DNA of 64,000 bases. Source: JACQAP01 sp035275265. Lineage in GTDB: Bacteria; Pseudomonadota; Gammaproteobacteria; Burkholderiales; JACQAP01. Made by a program: the position numbers and the translations under genes. The stretch lies in the NCBI GenBank assembly GCA_035275265.1, contig DATENC010000004.1, positions 143,077 through 207,076 of the forward strand, in the 5' to 3' direction. This document shows, in pieces, positions 57,493-64,000 of this stretch (the first letter of the stretch is position 1; every line of letters starts with the position of its first letter). The notes beneath the pieces were generated by a model that saw nothing but the letters and a program-made list of their open reading frames with translations, did no database searches and was not told where the DNA came from.

Positions 57493-59166
57493 ATGATTTG
57501 GTCTCAGGTCTACGACCCGTTCGGCAACACCATCCTTTCAACGCTGATCTGTGCGATCCCCGTGATTGTGTTGCTCGGCGGGCTCGGAATCTTTCATGTC
57601 CGTGCCCACTATGCCGCGATTGCCGGTCTGGTTGCGGCCGTGCTGATAGCCATGTTCGTCATAGGCATGCCCGGTGGCCTGACTATGGGGGCCGGTTTCT
57701 ACGGTGCGCTGTTCGCTGCTACCACGATCTGCTGGATCATCTTGAATCTGATTTTCCTGTACCGGATGACGCTCAAGGCGGGCCTGTTCAAGGTACTACA
57801 GGACAGCATCGGCGGCATCACCAACGACCGGCGGCTGCAACTCGTGTTGATCGCCTTCTGCTTCGGCGCTTTTTTTGAAGGCGCGGCGGGAGGCGGCACC
57901 CCGGTCGCGGTAACCGGCGCAATCCTGATCGGACTCGGGTTTAATCCGCTGGCGGCGTCGGGACTGTCCCTGATCGCAAACACGGCGCCGGTAGCGTACG
58001 GTGGACTTGGAACCCCAATTATCGTCCTGCACTCGGTTACCCAGCCGGAAAATCCGGACTATCTGCTCACGCTATCTGCGATGGTGGGACGGCAGCTCCC
58101 GTTCTTTTCCGTGATCGTCCCGATCTGGCTGGTGTTGACGTTTTGCGGCTGGCGCCGCACGGTGGAAGTCTGGCCGGCGATCCTGGTCGCGGGCTTGTCT
58201 TTTGCAATTCCGCAATTCCTGATCTCGAACTACCACGGCCCGTGGCTGGTGGACATGCTCGGCGCGATGATCTCGATGGTCATCCTCGCCGTTTTCCTCG
58301 CCATCTGGAAACCGAAGTCGATCATGCTGGATGCTTCCGGCAGCGGTATTACCGTACCCACGGCCGAAGCCACGAAGGAACATCATGGGCACAGCCGCGA
58401 CATGGTGATCAAGGCGTGGACGCCATGGGTGATTCTGACCGTCATCTTGTTCCTATGGGGCCTGCCCGTGGTCAAGGCATTCCTCAATCTCAAGGGAGTC
58501 ACTTATTGGGAGTGGCAGATTCCGGGTCTGCATAACCTTGTGCAGCGCGTGGAGCCGGCGGTTGCCGTCGCCCGCGTCGAACCCGCCGTGTGGAAGTGGG
58601 GCGTCATTTCGGCGACCGGGACGGGAATCTTGCTTGCCGCGATAATCTCCGGCTTCCTCATGGGTTTCAAACCGCGTGAAATGCTCAGGACATGGGCCGA
58701 GACCTTCGGGCTGATGAAATACTCGCTGCTGACGATTCTTGCGATGCTGGCACTGGGCTACACGACTCGTTACTCGGGGATGGATGGCACGCTTGGACTC
58801 GCATTTGCAAACACCGGCTGGCTTTACCCCTTCTTCGGCACGCTGATCGGATGGATCGGGGTCGCGCTGACCGGGACGGACGCCGCCTCAAATGCGCTAT
58901 TCGGCAGCCAGCAGGTCATAACTGCAAACAAGCTTGGCCTGAGTCCGACCTTGATGGCGGCAGCAAACAGTTCCGGCGGAGTGATGGGCAAAATGATCGA
59001 TGCGCAAAGCATCGTCGTTGCTTCCGTGGCGACCAACCAGCAGGGGAGGGAAGGCGTCATCCTGCGGTTTGTGTTCTGGCACAGCATTGCGCTCGCCTCT
59101 CTGGTCGGGGTGCTTGTCATGCTGCAGGCCTATGTGCCGTTTTTCCAAGCTATGGTCATGGAATAA
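57493..59166 (+). CDS. L-lactate permease family (LctP) transporter
   Basis: A 557-residue inner-membrane symporter with about 12-13 hydrophobic segments. The conserved LctP strings are GAFFEGAAGGGTPVAVTGAIL, LIANTAPVAYGGLGTPI and GWIGVALTGTDAASNALFG, followed by ANSSGGVMGKMIDAQSIVVA. It carries lactate or glycolate with protons. The ATG at 57493 has a GGGGAGGG ribosome-binding site. The next gene (RidA) starts at the base after its stop, so they are cotranscribed. The LarA-type racemase and this carrier could together supply D- and L-lactate. Confidence 0.9.
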   Translation: MIWSQVYDPFGNTILSTLICAIPVIVLLGGLGIFHVRAHYAAIAGLVAAVLIAMFVIGMPGGLTMGAGFYGALFAATTICWIILNLIFLYRMTLKAGLFKVLQDSIGGITNDRRLQLVLIAFCFGAFFEGAAGGGTPVAVTGAILIGLGFNPLAASGLSLIANTAPVAYGGLGTPIIVLHSVTQPENPDYLLTLSAMVGRQLPFFSVIVPIWLVLTFCGWRRTVEVWPAILVAGLSFAIPQFLISNYHGPWLVDMLGAMISMVILAVFLAIWKPKSIMLDASGSGITVPTAEATKEHHGHSRDMVIKAWTPWVILTVILFLWGLPVVKAFLNLKGVTYWEWQIPGLHNLVQRVEPAVAVARVEPAVWKWGVISATGTGILLAAIISGFLMGFKPREMLRTWAETFGLMKYSLLTILAMLALGYTTRYSGMDGTLGLAFANTGWLYPFFGTLIGWIGVALTGTDAASNALFGSQQVITANKLGLSPTLMAAANSSGGVMGKMIDAQSIVVASVATNQQGREGVILRFVFWHSIALASLVGVLVMLQAYVPFFQAMVME

Positions 59167-59640
59167 GTGCCACTGACCGACGAAATCGAACACAAGCTCG
59201 CCAAGCTCGGAATCGTGCTGCCCGCAGCCGCGGTCCCGGCGTTTCAGTATGTGCCGGTCACCGTGCACGAGCGACAGGCATTCGTCAGCGGTCAACTCCC
59301 GCGCGAAGGCGACGAGGTGCGTATTGTTGGCAAGGTCGGCAACGACGTGAGCGTCGAGCGCGCACAGGCGGCGGCGCGGCTGTGCATTTTGCAGGGACTC
59401 GCCTGCCTGAAGCAGACGTTTGGATCGCTCGACCGCATCGAACAGGTGCTCAAGGTCACAGGATTCGTTGCCTCGGCGCCGATGTTCAACCAACAGCCGA
59501 AAGTGATTGACGCTGCCTCGGAACTGCTGGTGCAGGTTTTCGGAGAAAGCGGCAGGCACGCGCGTAGCGCAATCGGGGTCGCAGAGTTACCGCGCAACGC
59601 CTGTGTCGAAATTGAGATGATCGTAGCGTTGCGACCATGA
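59167..59640 (+). CDS. RidA (YjgF/YER057c/UK114) family protein
   Basis: A 157-residue protein with a GTG start immediately after the permease stop (TAAGTG). The RidA fold is clear: GQLPREGDEVRIVGKVG, then VLKVTGFVASAPMFNQQPKVIDAASELL, and the catalytic Arg in HARSAIGVAELPRNACVEIEMI. RidA enzymes hydrolyse reactive enamines/imines. Position after lactate permease is common in this group of bacteria. The length is slightly greater than the 128-residue E. coli RidA because of the N-terminus, and the residue before the fold is not a membrane segment. Confidence 0.87.
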   Translation: MPLTDEIEHKLAKLGIVLPAAAVPAFQYVPVTVHERQAFVSGQLPREGDEVRIVGKVGNDVSVERAQAAARLCILQGLACLKQTFGSLDRIEQVLKVTGFVASAPMFNQQPKVIDAASELLVQVFGESGRHARSAIGVAELPRNACVEIEMIVALRP

Positions 59641-59772
59641 TGGAAGGTGCTCGCCACGTCGTTGCTACCATCAGGAAGTGAAAACCGGCACTTGCGGGTG
59701 TCAATCGCTCATCTGACTGAAGTGCCGCAGGGGCGCTTCATACCAAGCCCCCGGTAACGTAACCGGAAAGTC

Positions 59773-62199
59773 ATGCCTGCCTCAGAGAATATCTCGTCGA
59801 TCCTGCGATCGGCCGTGGTCGTCGCGGTCGGTCGGTCCGGAGAGACTTATCGCGAGGTTCGTGCCCAGCAGATCGCGCTGCTGTTTCGCCAGCTTCCGGT
59901 CGCGCTCACTGCGACGCTGCTGATCGCGTTCATCGTGGTCGGTGTGACTTGGCCCGTCGCGGACGCGAAACTACTGCTCTCCTGGCTCGTTGCCGTCTGC
60001 GCGCTAACCGGGCACCGGTTTTGGCTCTGGCATCGTTTTGTGACAACTGCGCCGCGGGCAGAGCAGATCAAGCCCTGGTTGCGGAGCTTCTTCGTCGGCA
60101 CGCTGCTGTCCGGCATTGTCTGGGGCGCGGGCAGTGTTCTGTTGGCCGGCCAGGACCTCATTCATCAGTTCTTTTTCGGGCTGCTCCTTGCCGGACTGGC
60201 CGCTGGCGGCGTATCCACACTATCTTCCTGTCGCGGCGTCTACGCGGCGTTCCTCCTGCCAAGCATGACGCCGTTCGCGCTGCGCATGGCGTCGTACCTG
60301 GATCCGGTCCACGTCGCGATGGGCTCGATGATGTTGCTGTTCGTGGCACTGATGCTGGGGATTTCCGCGCGCATACACGCCACCATCGCGGAGTCGCTGC
60401 GGTTGCGTTTTCGCAATCTCGACCTGGTGGATACGCTGTCCACCACCAAAGATAACCTGGAAGAGGTAAATACGGCCCTGCTGCGGGAAATTGGCCAGCA
60501 CCGCAAGGCGCAGGAAATCCTGATGAAATCGGAGCAGAAGCTGCGTTTGCATGCTCATCAGGCCCCGCTTGCCTTCATCGAGTGGAACCTTTCGTTTCGC
60601 GTTGTCGAGTGGAACCCTGCAGCCGAACGCATTTTCGGTTACAGCCGGCAGGAGGCGCTGGGGCGGCACGCTGCCGCCCTGATTGCTGCCGAACGCAGTT
60701 GCGACACCATCGCCACGTTGTGGAAGCGGCTGCTCGTCGACAAACACAGCGCCCAGGTGACGATAGAAAATCGCACCAAAGGCGAACGCAACATCGTCTG
60801 CGAATGGTATTACACCCCGCTGGTGGATGCGCAAGGCAGCGTGCTATCGGTGATGACGCTGGCGCAAGACGTGACTGCCAACCGCCATGCGCAGGAACGG
60901 CTCAACTATCTCGCCTATCACGATGACCTTACCAGCCTGCCCAATCGTTCGTTGTATTACGACCGCCTGTCGCAGGCGATGATCGAGGCGCGGCGGCAGG
61001 GGCGCTGTGTCGGTGTGATGCTGCTAGACGTCGACCATTTCAAGATGGTCAACGATACCGTGGGACATGACGCCGGAGATGAACTGTTGCGCGACATCGG
61101 CAAGCGCCTGTCGGTGTGCGTGCGCGAGAGCGATACTGTGGCGCGCATCGGCGGCGATGAATTCGGGCTGGTACTGGCCGACATGGCCGATCCACGCGAC
61201 GCGATAATCGTCGCGCAGAAGATACTGGACAGCTTCGCTCCGCCGTTTTTCGTTGGCGGCCGCGAATTGTTCGTTGGCCCCAGCATCGGCATCACCATGT
61301 ATCCCGTCGACTGCGACACTCGGGACGGGCTTGTCAAGAATGCGGATTCGGCGATGTATCACGCCAAAGCGCAAGGGCGAAACAACTTCCAGTTCTATTC
61401 CGCCGAATTGACGGCCCGCGCGCAGTCGCGCCTGCTCATGGAAACCAATCTGCGGCGGGCGCTGGAGCGGCGCGAATTTCTGTTGCATTACCAGCCCAAG
61501 TTCAGCCTGGAAACGGGCGAGATGACCGGCGTGGAAGCGCTGATACGCTGGCAGCATCCCGAATTCGGGATGATGTCGCCGCAAGACTTCATCGGCATTG
61601 CCGAGGAAAGCGGACTGATCCTGCCGATCGGCGAGTGGGTGTTACGCGAAGCATGCCTGCAGGTGAAGCACTGGCACGATGAAGGGTTTGGGCATGTCAG
61701 ACTGGCGGTGAATCTGTCCACCAAGCAATTCCGTCACGGCCGGTTGAAGGAGACGCTGGCGGGGGTCCTTGCAGAAACCAAATTCGATCCGCGATGCCTC
61801 GAGTTCGAGATAACCGAGAGCGTCTTGATGGAAAGCAGCGCGGCCGTGAGCGAAGTGCTGGCCGACCTCAAGGCGGCGGGCATCTCGATCTCGGTGGACG
61901 ACTTCGGTACCGGCTACTCTTCGCTTTCGTATCTCAAGCGTTTTCCGATCGATGCGCTGAAGATCGACCGCTCCTTCATTCGCGACCTTCCCGGGGATCA
62001 AGATGATGCAGCGATCGTGCGTGCGATCATCGCCATGTCGCGCAGTCTGCGCATGAAGGTCATCGCCGAGGGCGTGGAGACCGAGGACCAGCAACAGTTC
62101 CTGCGCGTCGAAGGCTGCACCGAAATCCAGGGTTTCTTCTCCGGTCGGCCGGTGCCGCCCGAAGAATTCCTGCAACGGTTGCGCGCGCTGCGGCGCTGA
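59773..62199 (+). CDS. Membrane-anchored PAS-GGDEF-EAL c-di-GMP protein
   Basis: An 808-residue protein. The N-terminal membrane domain has about five or six helices (residues 33-215, MASE-like). A coiled-coil linker leads to a PAS domain (about 258-375, HQAPLAFIEWNLSFRVVEW). The GGDEF domain starts at YHDDLTSLPNRSLYYDRLS and keeps the active-site RIGGDEFG. The EAL domain begins EFLLHYQPKFSLETGEMTG, with the EAL motif in GVEALIRW, and the conserved DDFGTGYSS and AEGVET loops. Both catalytic motifs are intact, so it may synthesise and/or degrade c-di-GMP. It is monocistronic. Confidence 0.92.
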   Translation: MPASENISSILRSAVVVAVGRSGETYREVRAQQIALLFRQLPVALTATLLIAFIVVGVTWPVADAKLLLSWLVAVCALTGHRFWLWHRFVTTAPRAEQIKPWLRSFFVGTLLSGIVWGAGSVLLAGQDLIHQFFFGLLLAGLAAGGVSTLSSCRGVYAAFLLPSMTPFALRMASYLDPVHVAMGSMMLLFVALMLGISARIHATIAESLRLRFRNLDLVDTLSTTKDNLEEVNTALLREIGQHRKAQEILMKSEQKLRLHAHQAPLAFIEWNLSFRVVEWNPAAERIFGYSRQEALGRHAAALIAAERSCDTIATLWKRLLVDKHSAQVTIENRTKGERNIVCEWYYTPLVDAQGSVLSVMTLAQDVTANRHAQERLNYLAYHDDLTSLPNRSLYYDRLSQAMIEARRQGRCVGVMLLDVDHFKMVNDTVGHDAGDELLRDIGKRLSVCVRESDTVARIGGDEFGLVLADMADPRDAIIVAQKILDSFAPPFFVGGRELFVGPSIGITMYPVDCDTRDGLVKNADSAMYHAKAQGRNNFQFYSAELTARAQSRLLMETNLRRALERREFLLHYQPKFSLETGEMTGVEALIRWQHPEFGMMSPQDFIGIAEESGLILPIGEWVLREACLQVKHWHDEGFGHVRLAVNLSTKQFRHGRLKETLAGVLAETKFDPRCLEFEITESVLMESSAAVSEVLADLKAAGISISVDDFGTGYSSLSYLKRFPIDALKIDRSFIRDLPGDQDDAAIVRAIIAMSRSLRMKVIAEGVETEDQQQFLRVEGCTEIQGFFSGRPVPPEEFLQRLRALRR

Positions 62200-62234
62200 G
62201 TCACGCGGCGCGCATCGCGATTAGGGAAAGGGCA

Positions 62235-63275
62235 ATGAAACACAACAAACTGGGATCGAGCGATCTCAATGTTTCCGAGTTCTGCCTCGGCACCATGACT
62301 TGGGGCGAGCAGAACAGCGAAAGGGAAGCGCATCAGCAACTCGATTACGCCGTTTCGCGGGGTATCAACTTTGTCGACGCAGCAGAAATGTATCCGGTTC
62401 CGCCCAAAGCGGAGACGCAAGGCCGTACCGAGTCCTATCTGGGTACCTGGCTGAGGAAGCAGCCGCGCGACAAGATCATCGTTGCGACCAAGATTACCGC
62501 CCCTGGCCGGGGATTCAATTGGGTACGCGGCGGGCCGAAAGCGGTGGACAGGAAAGGCATTCAGGAGGCGCTCAACGGCAGCCTAAAGCGCCTGCAAACC
62601 GACCATGTGGACCTGTACCAGATCCACTGGCCGGACCGATATCTGCCGCTGTTCGGCAACATGTTCTACGAACCGCACCAGGAGCGTCCGACAGTCCCGC
62701 TGGAGGAACAACTCGAGGCCTTTGCCGCGTTCATCAAGGCCGGCAAGATCCGCTACCTAGGATTGTCCAACGAGTCGCCATGGGGCGTACTCGAGTTCAT
62801 CCGTCTGGCGCGGCAGAAGGGGCTGCCGATGGTGGTCTCGATCCAAAACGCCTACAACCTGCTCAATCGCAGCTATGAACCCGGTCTGTCGGAAGTGACG
62901 CGGCGCGAGGGCGTGCCATTGCTGGCGTACAGCCCGCTGGCCTTTGGGCATTTGTCCGGCAAGTACCTCAACGGCGCGAAACCGGAAGGGGCGCGCCTGA
63001 CCAAGTATCCTCCCTTTGGCCAGCGTTACGACAAGCCCAACGTGATGCCTGCGGTTGCCGCCTATGTCGAACTGGCAAAACGCGCCGGCCTGTCGGCAGC
63101 GGCGCTGGCGGTCGCCTTCGTACGCAGCCGCTGGTTCTGCGCCAGCACCATCATCGGCGCGACCACGCTGGTTCAACTCCGGGAAAACATCGATACCGAA
63201 AACCTGAACCTCGACGATGCCGTCCTTGCTGACATCGACGCGGTTCATCTGCGCTATTCCAATCCGGTGGTGTAA
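62235..63275 (+). CDS. Aldo/keto reductase (Tas/YghZ-type)
   Basis: A 346-residue NADP(H)-dependent enzyme with the catalytic tetrad D, Y, K and H in FVDAAEMYPV, VATKIT and LYQIHW. The Tas-like insertion (EMYPVPPKAETQGRTESYLGTWLR) and the long loop GNMFYEPHQERP distinguish it from small AKRs. It has an AAGGGCA ribosome-binding site. It is the last protein gene before the tRNA operon. Its substrate is unknown. Confidence 0.9.
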   Translation: MKHNKLGSSDLNVSEFCLGTMTWGEQNSEREAHQQLDYAVSRGINFVDAAEMYPVPPKAETQGRTESYLGTWLRKQPRDKIIVATKITAPGRGFNWVRGGPKAVDRKGIQEALNGSLKRLQTDHVDLYQIHWPDRYLPLFGNMFYEPHQERPTVPLEEQLEAFAAFIKAGKIRYLGLSNESPWGVLEFIRLARQKGLPMVVSIQNAYNLLNRSYEPGLSEVTRREGVPLLAYSPLAFGHLSGKYLNGAKPEGARLTKYPPFGQRYDKPNVMPAVAAYVELAKRAGLSAAALAVAFVRSRWFCASTIIGATTLVQLRENIDTENLNLDDAVLADIDAVHLRYSNPVV

Positions 63276-63339
63276 GTGCCCGGTACGACTCGGGTGCAAT
63301 CCGAGGGTCAGGAAGGTGCGGTTCAATACCGCCGCATGT

Positions 63340-63368
63340 TTGACATCCCTTCGTTTATTATCGATAAT
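63340..63368 (+). promoter_or_regulatory. Consensus sigma-70 promoter of the tRNA-Tyr/Gly/Thr/tuf operon
   Basis: TTGACA at 63340..63345 and GATAAT at 63363..63368 with a 17-bp spacer. The bases after the -10 are GC-rich (CCGCCG), a discriminator typical of stringently controlled stable-RNA promoters. Transcription would begin around 63375, eight bases before tRNA-Tyr. Confidence 0.85.
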
Positions 63369-63382
63369 CCGCCGTTTCGTTC

Positions 63383-63469
<87 letters not shown>

Positions 63470-63567
63470 CTATAGAGGCGGGTCGGTTTGGATCTGCGGC
63501 TGGATCGTCAAAGCTTCTTCTGAGGTACCAACGGCAAGCTGTTTTGGTGTGTCAAGCCCGGATTCAG

Positions 63568-63641
63568 GCGGGTGTAGCTCAATGGTAGAGCAGAAGCCTT
63601 CCAAGCTTACGACGAGGGTTCGATTCCCTTCACCCGCTCCA
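63568..63641 (+). tRNA. tRNA-Gly (anticodon TCC)
   Basis: GCGGGTG pairs with CACCCGC, with CCA encoded at 63639..63641. The anticodon loop CTTCCAA gives TCC at 63600..63602. The D-loop (AGCTCAATGGTAGAGC) and T-loop (GGGTTCGATTCCC) are standard. Confidence 0.96.
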
Positions 63642-63720
63642 GAAAGAGATTCAGCGAGGCAGCAATTGCGGCGACTTGGTTTGCGCGGGGTGCGGCCCCA
63701 TGACGACAGCGTTCCGATCC

Positions 63721-63795
<75 letters not shown>

Positions 63796-63859
63796 AGGAT
63801 TCAGGGTTCCACACGATTCACAGGTCACTAACTTAAAGAAGCCAGACGAGGACAGCGAG

Positions 63860-64000
63860 ATGTCAAAGGGAAAGTTTGAGCGCACCAAGCCGCACGTGAA
63901 TGTGGGGACGATTGGTCACGTGGACCATGGCAAGACCACGCTGACGGCGGCACTGACGCTGGTGCTGTCGAAGAAGTTTGGGGGCGAGGCCAAGGCCTAC
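63860..64000 (+). CDS. tuf: Elongation factor Tu, N-terminal part (cut by window edge)
   Basis: The first 47 codons: MSKGKFERTKPHVNVGTIGH followed by VDHGKTTLTAALT. The GHVDHGK P-loop is intact. Upstream is a GAGGACAGCGAG ribosome-binding site. EF-Tu delivers aminoacyl-tRNA to the ribosome. The tRNA-Tyr/Gly/Thr genes ahead of it form the classical tRNA-tufB operon of beta/gammaproteobacteria. The rest of the gene lies outside. Confidence 0.97.
   Translation, partial: MSKGKFERTKPHVNVGTIGHVDHGKTTLTAALTLVLSKKFGGEAKAY

Overview
The window is a GC-rich, gene-dense proteobacterial chromosome segment, most likely betaproteobacterial (Burkholderiales-like). The lineage call is inference. It rests on the tRNA-Tyr/tRNA-Gly/tRNA-Thr/tuf block at the right end, the RND, TolC and HAAT transporter types, the Tat and lipoprotein signals, and the PcaIJF-type beta-ketoadipate enzymes. 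I see no insertion sequence, integrase, phage gene, CRISPR array or rRNA. Both edges cut genes: a short C-terminal fragment at 2..97 and the first 47 codons of tuf at 63860..64000.

Layout. 1-9.8 kb holds unlinked housekeeping and envelope genes: an MscS-like channel, a GST, a membrane nucleotide cyclase, a YajD-like HNH protein, a TPR plus sulfatase-modifying-factor-fold protein, an M23 peptidase, a DUF2914 protein, an MFS carrier and a 51-residue protein with its own terminator. 10-13.4 kb is a co-directional set of DUF1499 protein, lipoprotein, M48 protease and lipoprotein. 13.4-24.9 kb is an efflux locus. A seven-gene minus-strand operon encodes a TolC-like channel, a split MacAB-like ABC pump and a complete RND pump, divergent from an OmpR/EnvZ-type two-component pair. 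25-29.9 kb carries an Nramp-fold transporter without the canonical metal motif, a GMC oxidoreductase, and a divergent PagP-like outer-membrane protein behind a structured leader.

30-46.7 kb is the main functional unit, a catabolic island for hydroquinone and hydroxyquinol. An IclR-family regulator and a three-repeat operator precede a long plus-strand gene set. It encodes two-subunit hydroquinone 1,2-dioxygenase, 4-hydroxymuconic semialdehyde dehydrogenase, 3-oxoadipate CoA-transferase (two subunits), maleylacetate reductase, a five-component HAAT ABC importer, 3-oxoadipyl-CoA thiolase, a Tat-exported FAD dehydrogenase, a c-type cytochrome, an intradiol (hydroxyquinol-type) dioxygenase and a small Rieske protein. 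Together these convert hydroquinone or hydroxyquinol via maleylacetate and 3-oxoadipate to succinyl-CoA and acetyl-CoA. The flavoprotein/cytochrome pair has no assigned step and is the most open part of the system.

46.7-56 kb looks like acid or sugar-acid metabolism: a Gfo/Idh/MocA oxidoreductase, two adjacent LarA-superfamily proteins, an enolase-superfamily dehydratase, a ChrA-type transporter, an AraC regulator behind a strong promoter with a palindromic operator, and an M15 peptidase. 57-63.3 kb carries a lactate-permease family transporter with a RidA protein, a PAS-GGDEF-EAL c-di-GMP protein and an aldo/keto reductase. The window ends in the tRNA/tuf operon with a consensus promoter.

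A family of low-complexity intergenic tracts (GTGACAAGTGACGAGTGA-like and GAGGGACGAGGGAAGAGG-like, often in inverted arms around a CGCCGC/GCGGCG hairpin) recurs at nine or more intergenic sites. It is the most unusual non-coding signal in the window.
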